This document shows, in pieces, positions 1 to 6,703 of a stretch of 25,847 nucleotides of DNA (position 1 is its first letter; each line of letters starts with the position of its first letter). Location: positions 1 to 25,847 of the forward strand of contig JAYRHW010000290.1 of assembly GCA_041907145.1 (NCBI GenBank), given 5' to 3'. The DNA is from JAFLCA01 sp041907145. Lineage in GTDB: Bacteria > Bdellovibrionota_C > UBA2361 > JAFLCA01. The position numbers were made by a program, and so were the translations under genes. The notes beneath the pieces were generated by a model. The model ran no database searches. It saw nothing but the letters and a program-made list of their open reading frames with translations, and was not told where the DNA came from.

Positions 1-428
1 AGTATGTTTTCAACCTTGCGGAAGTGTAACTTCTGATACGCCGACTCTGTGATAACCCAGTCCTGCGGGTTGCTGCTTGAGCGGGCGCGCTGGGCACTGA
101 CGAATGCCGAAGCATGATCGTTCCAGCCGTAGGCCTGCGCCAGGGCCTCCCGGAGTCCAAAATTCAGGCCGCCGCGCAAAATGTGCAACACGGTGGACTC
201 TGCCTCGGCTAATGCCAGCACCTTGGCATCACGGAGCGCAGCGAGTGTGCGAGCACAAGCCGCCGATAGATCCCGGGTGTACCGAATTCCCGTCACGAAG
301 GGGTCGTTGCAGATTGCGCGGGTTTCTGGAGTTGAGCTCACAAACACTCGAGCGGCCCCATCGTTCCTGGGGAGCTCATAGAGCGACAGTTGTTTTGCTT
401 GGGCGACGGTGCGGAGCGCGGATTTCAT
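1..428 (-). CDS. Partial conserved protein, possibly phosphoribosyltransferase-like (C-terminus outside window)
   Basis: An open minus-strand frame runs from an ATG at 428 off the left edge without a stop, giving 142 codons. It begins MKSALRTVAQ. A GGAGAC ribosome binding site lies about 9 bases upstream, just after the sodB terminator. The segment VLHILRGGLNFGLREAL, followed by a stretch ending YQKLHF, recalls the glycine-rich and Y-x-KL segments of uracil-type phosphoribosyltransferases; this is a weak resemblance, and the catalytic PRPP loop would lie outside the window. The frame is probably real because it is long and starts cleanly after a terminator. The two plus-strand ORFs in the same stretch have no ribosome binding site or recognisable content. 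The function is a guess; existence of the gene is fairly sure. Confidence 0.65.
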   Translation of the reverse strand, partial: MKSALRTVAQAKQLSLYELPRNDGAARVFVSSTPETRAICNDPFVTGIRYTRDLSAACARTLAALRDAKVLALAEAESTVLHILRGGLNFGLREALAQAYGWNDHASAFVSAQRARSSSNPQDWVITESAYQKLHFRKVENI

Positions 429-447
429 ACTGCTAAAGTCTCCGGGC

Positions 448-472
448 AAAAAAAAGCGGGCCGAAGCCCGCT
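448..472 (-). terminator. Rho-independent terminator of sodB
   Basis: Read on the minus strand, a perfect 7-bp stem AGCGGGC/GCCCGCT with a TTCG tetraloop is followed at once by eight T. It lies 15 bases after the sodB stop codon and just before the ribosome binding site of the next minus-strand gene, so it separates the two. Confidence 0.93.
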
Positions 473-487
473 ATCAATCAGTAAGTC

Positions 488-1075
488 TTACTTGGTCAAT
501 CGAGCCGCGACATCGTCCCAGTTGATGACGTTTGCAAATGCATCGAGATAAGCCGCGCGGTTGTTCTGATACTTCAAATAGTAGGCGTGCTCCCATACAT
601 CGCAGACCAGAAGCGGAGTTACGACCCACTGAGTGAGGTTCTGGTGCTTTTCGGAAGTGAGGATATCGAGGGCCTTGGTCATGTTGTTTCTTACCAACAG
701 CACCCAACCGGAAGCCTCTACGGCAGCGCCAGCTGCTTTAAAGTGCTTCATGAAATTTTCGAAGTTGCCAAAGCGGCTGCTGATGGCATCGGACAATGCG
801 CCGGTCGGCTTCCCGCCGCCTTTTGGGCTCATGTTTTCCCAGAAGATGCAGTGCAAGAAGTGGCCAGCGCCGTGAAAAGCGGCCTCTCGTTCCCAATGCT
901 TGACCAGTGAGTAGTCTCCCTTCTCGCGAGCTTCGGAGAGTTTGGCTTCGGCATTATTGAGCCCGTTAACATAGGCCAAATGATGCTTGTCGTGGTGAAG
1001 CCGCATGGTTTGTTCATCGATATGCGGCTCAAGAGCATTATACTCATAGGGGAGAGGGGGAAGTTGATGTGTCAT
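488..1075 (-). CDS. sodB: Superoxide dismutase, Fe/Mn family
   Basis: This 195-residue cytoplasmic-type enzyme converts superoxide to hydrogen peroxide and oxygen. The family pattern is complete: N-terminal PPLPYEYNALEPHID, the metal ligands H27, H75 (LHCIFW), D159 and H163 (DVWEHAYY), and the GGGKPTG turn. The residue four before the second histidine is glycine rather than the glutamine typical of E. coli SodB. Together with KHQNLTQW, this puts it in the broader cambialistic or Mn-like group, so the metal cannot be assigned. There is no signal peptide. The start is supported by CGGAGG about 8 bases upstream. The gene has its own promoter and terminator and so is probably monocistronic. The symbol follows the commonest usage; sodA would be equally defensible. 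Confidence 0.96.
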   Translation of the reverse strand: MTHQLPPLPYEYNALEPHIDEQTMRLHHDKHHLAYVNGLNNAEAKLSEAREKGDYSLVKHWEREAAFHGAGHFLHCIFWENMSPKGGGKPTGALSDAISSRFGNFENFMKHFKAAGAAVEASGWVLLVRNNMTKALDILTSEKHQNLTQWVVTPLLVCDVWEHAYYLKYQNNRAAYLDAFANVINWDDVAARLTK

Positions 1076-1137
1076 GTGAGGCTACCTCCGTCAGTAGTGC
1101 TGGTCGAATTTATACTTGCTTGTTTGCAGTGCGCTGA

Positions 1138-1167
1138 AGTGTACAGAAGCGAAACAAGCGCTGTCAA
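1138..1167 (-). promoter_or_regulatory. Sigma-70-type promoter of sodB
   Basis: On the minus strand there is a perfect TTGACA (1167-1162), an 18-bp spacer and TACACT (1143-1138). Transcription would start near 1130, giving a leader of about 55 bases with the CGGAGG site near its end. Confidence 0.75.
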
Positions 1168-1244
1168 AACCAACTTCGATAATATTGGTCGGCGCTATGA
1201 AACGATGTTTTGCGGCCTCCCTGGGGCCCCGAACTAATAGGACA

Positions 1245-1274
1245 TTGTGGGGCTAGATACTGAGATATTACACT
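1245..1274 (+). promoter_or_regulatory. Candidate promoter of the TSP3-repeat gene, giving a very short leader
   Basis: TTGTGG (1245-1250), an 18-bp spacer and TACACT (1269-1274) lie just before the ATG at 1285. The -10 is identical to that of the divergent sodB promoter. The predicted start point falls only about 4 bases before the ATG, which would cut off the AGGAG at 1278-1282. Either the mRNA is nearly leaderless or transcription starts further upstream. Confidence 0.4.
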
Positions 1275-1284
1275 GCCAGGAGCT

Positions 1285-2190
1285 ATGAATACCCTTTCAA
1301 AAATCCGGCATCAGCTGGCCTTTAGCGGTTCACTTATCATGTTAGCGCTGTTCGTCGGCGGCACTAAAGAATGCCAGCAAGACTATGTTCTTGGCGCGCA
1401 AATTTCAGTTTCACCGACCGCGACTCCAACTCCTGAGGAGGATGGAACTATAAGCGGCTCGCCAACTTCAACGCCCACCACCACGGCTACTGCTACAGCA
1501 ACTGCAGCTCCGACAGTTAGCGCGACGGCTGGAATAAATGCCGCGTTTTTCCGCGAACTCTCGAAGCTTGGCGCGGTTGAAGCCGAGAAGCGGCCCGCTG
1601 CTCCGGCTATCGCTGTGGTTGGCGCCGCCGGATCGGGCAGCGGGAGCGACAATTGGTTAGGGAACGCCTTCAAGAAAGATGGCGCCAAGGTGCTCTCTGC
1701 GGCTGCTCTGGACTCCGACGGTGATGGTTATACCGATGACTTCGAGGTTCAGTTTGGCAGCGACCCGGACGATAGAACTCAAACGCCGCCGCCGCCAGTA
1801 ACAAAACTCGCCAGCCGTCTGCGGGGCGTCGATACGGATATGGATGGCGTGACCGATGTGGAAGAACGTAAGGCCGGTCTCAACTCCGGCGCAAAGGATA
1901 CCGATCGGGACGGATACACAGACGGTGCGGAGTTGCTTTCTGGCTCCGATCCTCTCGATCCATCGAGTACTCCAACGGACGATCGGGATCAGGATGGGCT
2001 TAGTGCCTCCTATGAGGTTTCGATTGGCACGGATCCTAACAATCCAGACACTGATGGAGACGGATTACGTGACGATTTGGAGATCGCCATCGGTTCTAAC
2101 CCGCGCTCAGCAGATACTGACGGTGACGGCATTCTTGACGGTAGAGAGTTCAACTTCGGTAGCGATCCGGTGCGCCCTGAACCGCGATAG
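1285..2190 (+). CDS. Secreted protein with bacterial TSP3 calcium-binding repeats
   Basis: This 301-residue protein has a basic N-terminus and a hydrophobic segment at about 11-26, consistent with a signal peptide or membrane anchor. Cys30 is not in a good lipobox (TKEC), so a lipoprotein is unlikely. Residues 42-85 are rich in Thr, Ser, Pro and Ala and look like an unstructured spacer. From about 142 to the end are aspartate-rich repeats of the form DxDxDGxxD followed by E...GSDP, about six units, matching bacterial thrombospondin type 3 repeats that bind calcium and form stiff extracellular stalks. The ribosome binding site AGGAG is only 2 bases from the ATG. A GT-C glycosyltransferase gene starts 20 bases downstream, so the two may be co-transcribed. 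The ligand or partner is unknown. Confidence 0.88.
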   Translation: MNTLSKIRHQLAFSGSLIMLALFVGGTKECQQDYVLGAQISVSPTATPTPEEDGTISGSPTSTPTTTATATATAAPTVSATAGINAAFFRELSKLGAVEAEKRPAAPAIAVVGAAGSGSGSDNWLGNAFKKDGAKVLSAAALDSDGDGYTDDFEVQFGSDPDDRTQTPPPPVTKLASRLRGVDTDMDGVTDVEERKAGLNSGAKDTDRDGYTDGAELLSGSDPLDPSSTPTDDRDQDGLSASYEVSIGTDPNNPDTDGDGLRDDLEIAIGSNPRSADTDGDGILDGREFNFGSDPVRPEPR

Positions 2191-2210
2191 GCTCCTCCAA
2201 ACCAGCGCGC

Positions 2211-3923
2211 ATGAACTTTGAAAGTCTTCCCTTCGTCGGTTTGCTCTCAATCCTCGGGGTCTGCTTTGTTGTCGCCCTCGTTCGTTCCTTGCGCCGCGTA
2301 ATTACCTGGGGACTATCGGCAGGAGATGCTACCGGCAAGATCGATCCAGCCGAAGCCTGCTATTTGGCGCTCGTGCTGGTGATAGCAGTGGCGGTACTGT
2401 CCGTACCGCCCTTTGCCGCGTCGAATTTGGCCATTTCCGATTCCGTTGAATATGCCGTGGGCGCCGAGCGGGCGGTGGATCTCGGGCAGTTCAATCTTGC
2501 AATCGAAGGCAGAGAATATCCGTCGCGCTATGGACCGTGGTTTTCGCTCTTCGTCCTGGCACCGGCATACATTGCCGGCGGCAAGGATATCGGATTGATG
2601 ATAATTCCGGTGACGATTCTGGCGTTATTTGGGGTGATAGCCGTCTACTGTATAGCGCGAAGAATTTCGTCCGTGTGGGGTGGAATGGTGGCCGCCTTTG
2701 CGCTGCTTCTCGATCCCGGGTACCGCTATTTCTCAACCTTTCCGATGACGGACGTGCCGAGCGCCGCGCTTTTGCTGGTTATCGTGGCGGCGGCGCTAGC
2801 GCTGCATAATAATCTTAAACGCGACTCGAGTTGTTGGCTGGAACTAGGACTGCTGGGAGGCATGTTGTCGTCTTGGCGTCCGGCTTCCCTGGTCGTAGTG
2901 CTTCCCTTGCTCTGGCTTTGTCTGCGGGCCCCGGGGCCCGATCGCAAATTTGCCCGTCTTGTTCTGTGCTTCTCGCCGCTCGCCATCTTCGTGCTCATGC
3001 AGCTGGGTTACAATATGGCAACGTTTGGCTCTCCCTGGCGCAACGGCTACCATTTCTGGCTGCCTTGGCCCTACCAATTTCCTGAAGTTGTCTTTTCCCT
3101 TCGGTACCTCGGGGAAAATTTGAATGTGCTGCTCTCGCATACTGCGGCGCCGATTTTTGCCGTGGTGGTACTCGCAAGCTTGCCGCTCATGAAGCCTGAT
3201 ACGGTGTCCCTTCGCATGCAGCAGAAGAATTTCCAGCGCCTGATGCTCTGCATAGCGCTCGTTGGCGTTCCGATGCTGGGGATTTATCTGTTCTATTTCT
3301 ATGCGGCCAGCAGGTTTTATTTGCCTCTTGCCGGGTTGCTCTACGCCGCAATAGGGGCCACCATCGGCGGCTTCTTGGGGGCACTTGATAGGCAGCGCAT
3401 GGTCACGCTGTTGGTGCTGGTCGTGATCGCGGCAGCCTCGGTGGGCTGGCGGACTTCCAAGCAATTCCATGATTCCACCCGGCGATACGCTGTCGACTAC
3501 CTGCGGCAACATACCCCCAGTGACTCCCTGATCATCAGCGGACTTGATCCAGTTTATGTTGAGCCGTTCGTTCTGCGCGGAAGTAAGCGCGTCTTTCTTC
3601 CTTACTCTCGACGTATAGAATTCGCCTCAAAGGTGGTGGCGTGGAATGAACTGGAATTTTCTCCGCCATATCCCACGAATCCGCATGAGGTGCCGCGGGG
3701 CTATGTACTTGGAAGTGGGGGAAAGGACGTCGTCTCGTGGGTGGCAGTTGATGATCATCAAGTCATCCATCAGGCGCTCGAGGCCGGAAGGCCGGTATTC
3801 TTTGAAACCAGCAGCCTGGATCAGGCAGATATTGATGCATTTACCCATCGATTTGTCGTGAAGGAGGTGGCGCCTGCCCTCTATGCGGTGGTTAGTCCCT
3901 GGCATGAGCACAAGGCCTCCTAG
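2211..3923 (+). CDS. Polytopic membrane glycosyltransferase, GT-C fold (ArnT/PMT-like)
   Basis: This 570-residue inner-membrane protein has roughly ten to twelve hydrophobic segments in the first 420 residues and a soluble C-terminal part. After a second transmembrane helix comes SNLAISDSVEYAVGAERA with acidic residues D77 and E80, and then YPSRYGPWFSLFVLAPAY. This first periplasmic loop with a catalytic acid is the hallmark of GT-C enzymes that move a sugar from a polyprenyl-phosphate donor to an acceptor on the periplasmic side. Donor and acceptor cannot be read from the sequence. The gene follows the secreted TSP3 protein by 20 bases, so a glycan modification of a cell-surface product is possible but inferred. 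The ribosome binding site is weak. Confidence 0.82.
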   Translation: MNFESLPFVGLLSILGVCFVVALVRSLRRVITWGLSAGDATGKIDPAEACYLALVLVIAVAVLSVPPFAASNLAISDSVEYAVGAERAVDLGQFNLAIEGREYPSRYGPWFSLFVLAPAYIAGGKDIGLMIIPVTILALFGVIAVYCIARRISSVWGGMVAAFALLLDPGYRYFSTFPMTDVPSAALLLVIVAAALALHNNLKRDSSCWLELGLLGGMLSSWRPASLVVVLPLLWLCLRAPGPDRKFARLVLCFSPLAIFVLMQLGYNMATFGSPWRNGYHFWLPWPYQFPEVVFSLRYLGENLNVLLSHTAAPIFAVVVLASLPLMKPDTVSLRMQQKNFQRLMLCIALVGVPMLGIYLFYFYAASRFYLPLAGLLYAAIGATIGGFLGALDRQRMVTLLVLVVIAAASVGWRTSKQFHDSTRRYAVDYLRQHTPSDSLIISGLDPVYVEPFVLRGSKRVFLPYSRRIEFASKVVAWNELEFSPPYPTNPHEVPRGYVLGSGGKDVVSWVAVDDHQVIHQALEAGRPVFFETSSLDQADIDAFTHRFVVKEVAPALYAVVSPWHEHKAS

Positions 3924-4002
3924 CTCCCTTTCGCTGCGCGGGAGATATGCTACTGTTTGAATACGGATGCCCCCTTGAATCTGTTTAACCCAAGGATCGC
4001 GT

Positions 4003-4785
4003 ATGAGCTCTTTACTGCGAATGCTAATGTTGTCTGCCGCACTTTGCGCGGCAAGCGGATGCGCGAAAGTCAAACCCCAGCCGGTCAGTGATCCGCTTGA
4101 GCGAGTCAACCGCGGCATCTTTTGGTTCAATGATAAGGCCGATACCTACGTGCTTGAGCCGGTTGCCAAGGGATACGATTCCTCTGTTCCAGGTCCCGTC
4201 AAAACGTCTATTAGAAATTTCTTTTCAAACCTGCGCTCACCGGTCAGAGTCGCGAGTGCGCTCATTCAACTGAAATTCAAAGAGGCGGCAGAACTGACCG
4301 GCCGATTTGTCGTCAACACGACCTTGGGTGGCGCGGGGTTCTTCGATCCGGCAACGGACATGGGACTCAAGCCCAGTGAGGATGATATCGGGATTGCATT
4401 GGGTTATAGCGGAGTACCCGAGGGGCCATACCTAGTGCTGCCATTCCTCGGGCCCTCGAATTTGCGTGACGCCATCGGCCGAGTGGGGAACCTGCTGCTC
4501 GATCCATTCTACTGGGTGGCTCATACCGGAAACTCTTCGACCGGCAAGACAGTCACCCTTGCATCGCTGTACGGTCTCGATGTGGTCGATACCAGAGCAA
4601 GTTTACTGGAGGCAATCAAGACAGGGAAGGAAAGCTCGCTGGATTACTATCTCTTCGCCCAGGGTGCCTATCATCAGTACCGCTTGGGCCTGATCTATGA
4701 CGGCGATGTGCCCGACGAGGAGGAGTCAGACGAGGCCGAGCATAAATTCCATACCAAGACGGAATTGCCGGCCGGTATTCCCTAG
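4003..4785 (+). CDS. mlaA: MlaA/VacJ family outer-membrane lipoprotein
   Basis: This 260-residue lipoprotein belongs to the family that removes misplaced phospholipids from the outer leaflet of the outer membrane and passes them to the Mla retrograde pathway. The signal peptide ends in AASGC with the lipidated cysteine at position 20. The family start DPLERVNRGIFWFNDKAD follows at about residue 30, and PVAKGYDSSVPGPVKTSIRNFFSNL is the conserved helix after it. GFFDPATDMGL and GPYLVLPFLGPSNLRDA are also diagnostic. The acidic C-terminus (DEEESDEAE) is typical. The start has AAGGA about 9 bases upstream. A TACTGT hexamer at 3951-3956 could be a -10 element, but no good -35 is visible. No other mla genes lie in the window. 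Confidence 0.95.
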   Translation: MSSLLRMLMLSAALCAASGCAKVKPQPVSDPLERVNRGIFWFNDKADTYVLEPVAKGYDSSVPGPVKTSIRNFFSNLRSPVRVASALIQLKFKEAAELTGRFVVNTTLGGAGFFDPATDMGLKPSEDDIGIALGYSGVPEGPYLVLPFLGPSNLRDAIGRVGNLLLDPFYWVAHTGNSSTGKTVTLASLYGLDVVDTRASLLEAIKTGKESSLDYYLFAQGAYHQYRLGLIYDGDVPDEEESDEAEHKFHTKTELPAGIP

Positions 4786-4802
4786 AGCGTCGCTTCTCAA
4801 CG

Positions 4803-4854
4803 GTGCTCGCCGGGCTCTTTGTGGAATTGAACCAACAAAGAGCACGACGAGCAC
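4803..4854. terminator. Long imperfect hairpin between convergent genes, probable bidirectional terminator
   Basis: Two 20-base arms (4803-4822 and 4835-4854) pair at 18 of 20 positions around a 12-base loop, with mismatches only at 4810/4847 and 4813/4844. The hairpin sits between the mlaA stop at 4785 and the stop of the convergent minus-strand gene at 4877. There is no long T tract on either side, so it is not a canonical intrinsic terminator. It could end both transcripts or protect their 3' ends. Confidence 0.6.
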
Positions 4855-4876
4855 GGTCGTTTACGCTTTCCGAGCC

Positions 4877-5680
4877 TTAACTGTAGTAAATCTCTTTACA
4901 GAGCTCTTGTTCCTCGTCAGTAAGCGAGGGGTCCTCGATGTAAATCCCCCCACCGGCCGCGATACCCGCCTGTGGCGCGGTGCTGGAAGGACGGACGATG
5001 AGGTCCTCAAGCAGCCTTTTTAGCTGCTCAATGATCTCTTTAAGGCGCGCCTTTTCCTCGGGGCTAAGCTCACCCTTCTCCAAAAGTTTGGTAATTTCCT
5101 TCTGAAGTTGCTCGATTAATTTTTGGGTAGCCTCATTTGTGGCAGGAAATAATTTATCAAGAAGCTCCTTCAGCTTCTGAAGTTTCTCTTTATCGGACTT
5201 ATTCTGGAAGTAGGTATCGATGCCGGTTTTGACCTTCTCGGCTATCTTCTTCAAGGTGGACTCGCGTGAACATCCCAGGTCCCATCCGTCCGGTAAGTTC
5301 TCAATCCCGAGGCCCTCAAGCCAGGGTTTAAGCACCCTGTCCCATAGCTTTTTGAGATCGAATATGCCGAGCTTTCTAAGTTCCTTTCGCAGTTTTTCGA
5401 TGAGATCGATGAGATCCTGATTTGGATTCTTGCAGTCTCCGGTGGCGGGCTGCTGCTGAAACATTGCGGCGTAAATGATGCAGCCATCTCCGTCCGGCGC
5501 CGTCATCTCGTTGTCAAAATCTGAGCAGTCGCCTGCAAGACAAAGCTCGATGGCCGACCCTATGCGATTTACCTTGGCGTCAATTTGTGCTGATGAGCTT
5601 GCTGCATGTGCCGAATTGCTGAGAAGGATGGAGAACACGAACAGAGACAAGGACGGGAGGAACCCCTTGTATAACCTCAT
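4877..5680 (-). CDS. Secreted, mostly helical protein of unknown function
   Basis: This 267-residue protein is not a family I recognise. It has a clear signal peptide, with a basic start, a hydrophobic core SLSLFVFSILLS and cleavage after SAHA near residue 27. Six cysteines in the mature part (CLAGDC, GCII, GDCK, GCSRE, LCKEI) suggest disulfides and a periplasmic or extracellular location. Residues about 86-110 and 145-230 are Lys/Glu/Leu-rich with heptad-like spacing (for example KLQKLKELLDKL and EKARLKEIIEQLKRLLEDL), so a long coiled coil or helical bundle is likely. The start has GAGGT 5-6 bases upstream on the minus strand. It stands alone between divergent and convergent neighbours. Confidence 0.8.
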   Translation of the reverse strand: MRLYKGFLPSLSLFVFSILLSNSAHAASSSAQIDAKVNRIGSAIELCLAGDCSDFDNEMTAPDGDGCIIYAAMFQQQPATGDCKNPNQDLIDLIEKLRKELRKLGIFDLKKLWDRVLKPWLEGLGIENLPDGWDLGCSRESTLKKIAEKVKTGIDTYFQNKSDKEKLQKLKELLDKLFPATNEATQKLIEQLQKEITKLLEKGELSPEEKARLKEIIEQLKRLLEDLIVRPSSTAPQAGIAAGGGIYIEDPSLTDEEQELCKEIYYS

Positions 5681-5819
5681 AATACCTCGCTGATAAAACC
5701 TAAACCCTACGAGTAGATTATTGCCTAATTATGGCAGGCGGTTGCCTTAGTCCCTCAATTTGGCGGTAGCTCCTCAATCTCAGGGTCGAAACTGTCGATA
5801 ATAGTCGGGAGAGGGCTCT

Positions 5820-6305
5820 ATGGGCTGGGTTCCCAATTTCGAGGTCATAAAAGGCGAAACCGAACACGTCTCGATTACCGGGCGCAGACGGCGAAATCCG
5901 ACCGTATTGATACGGGTTGGGAAGCGATCTCTTTCCCGCAATGCTTTTGTCCTCGGATTCGCCCTCGTGCTGTGTCAGCTGCTGGATGGCATGCTTACCT
6001 ATGCCGGGCTCTCGGCCTTTGGCGTGCATATGGAAGGGAATGTGTTTCTCCGAAGCTACATGAATCAATTTGGCATGGGGCCGGTATTATTTGTGGCCAA
6101 GGGTCTGGCTGTGCTGCTGGCTGCTTCGTTGACCCTAAGAGCGCACGCTCATCGCTGGATTCGGCCGCTGATCTTTGGGCTTATTTGTATTTACATTTGG
6201 CTGGCGCTGTTGCCCTGGACGCTTATCCACCTCTCAGCACACCAAAATCCTGGCGCGGTGCCCGGATACTCACTCGATAGTAAGCAGGCTAACCACTCAG
6301 TTTAA
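5820..6305 (+). CDS. Small integral membrane protein, DUF5658-like
   Basis: This 161-residue protein has a polar, Arg-rich N-terminus of about 40 residues and then three hydrophobic segments. The first contains LCQLLDGMLTYAGLSAFG followed by MEGNVFLRSYM; this D-x3-T helix followed by an E-x-N motif resembles DUF5658-type membrane proteins, whose function is unknown. The later segments are at about 94-114 and 122-144. The ATG has a purine-rich GGGAGAGGG upstream. The protein is transcribed divergently from the secreted helical protein, and no operon partner overlaps it. The family assignment is from memory of the motif and is tentative; the membrane topology is clear. Confidence 0.7.
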   Translation: MGWVPNFEVIKGETEHVSITGRRRRNPTVLIRVGKRSLSRNAFVLGFALVLCQLLDGMLTYAGLSAFGVHMEGNVFLRSYMNQFGMGPVLFVAKGLAVLLAASLTLRAHAHRWIRPLIFGLICIYIWLALLPWTLIHLSAHQNPGAVPGYSLDSKQANHSV

Positions 6306-6396
6306 CGCCTCATTCGGGCCCTTCACCGATGCTACCTAGGTGGCAGGGAGCTCCATAACACTTATGTAGGTTTTTATCCTTTTAACAGGAGGATTT

Positions 6397-6633
6397 GTGA
6401 CTCTTTCGGGGGGAATTCGAGCTCGCTTTCGGTCCGAGTCGGGCACAGGCGCTGGCACTGTCATCTTATGTGTCGGAGCGTTCTGTATAACGACTTGGAT
6501 CTTCTTCGCGGTAGTCGATTGGATCGTAGCGGTCAAAGGCGACCGCCAAGCCATGCGCGACTATCAGACTCAACAGCAAATTCAACGTCCATTCGTCGTT
6601 CAGGAGCGACCAAGCACTCAAGTAACGTATTGA
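6397..6633 (+). CDS. Small single-pass membrane protein, unknown
   Basis: This 78-residue protein starts with GTG and has an excellent ribosome binding site AGGAGG (6387-6392) four bases upstream; that site is the main reason to accept it as a gene. A single hydrophobic helix at about 20-45 (TVILCVGAFCITTWIFFAVVDWIVAV) is followed by a polar, Gln-rich tail with QTQQQIQ. The topology would place the tail on one side of the inner membrane. I recognise no family. It lies 91 bases after the DUF5658-like gene and 70 bases before the second GT-C gene, all on the plus strand. Confidence 0.6.
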   Translation: MTLSGGIRARFRSESGTGAGTVILCVGAFCITTWIFFAVVDWIVAVKGDRQAMRDYQTQQQIQRPFVVQERPSTQVTY

Positions 6634-6703
6634 ACAGCCCTATTTCCGATGCCTGATGCTTAGCGGCATAGTACAGTGCAAGCGAGTATCAATTGAGTAA
6701 GGC

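Noticed and set aside
104..436. Plus-strand ORFs of 110 and 66 codons at the left end
   Set aside because: They lie antisense to a better frame on the minus strand that starts after a terminator with a ribosome binding site; their own content is Arg/Pro-rich and shows no motif.
2844..3512. 222-codon minus-strand ORF inside the first GT-C gene
   Set aside because: Its composition (His, Arg, Gln, Pro-rich) is that of an antisense shadow of a hydrophobic coding sequence, and the plus-strand gene is clearly real.
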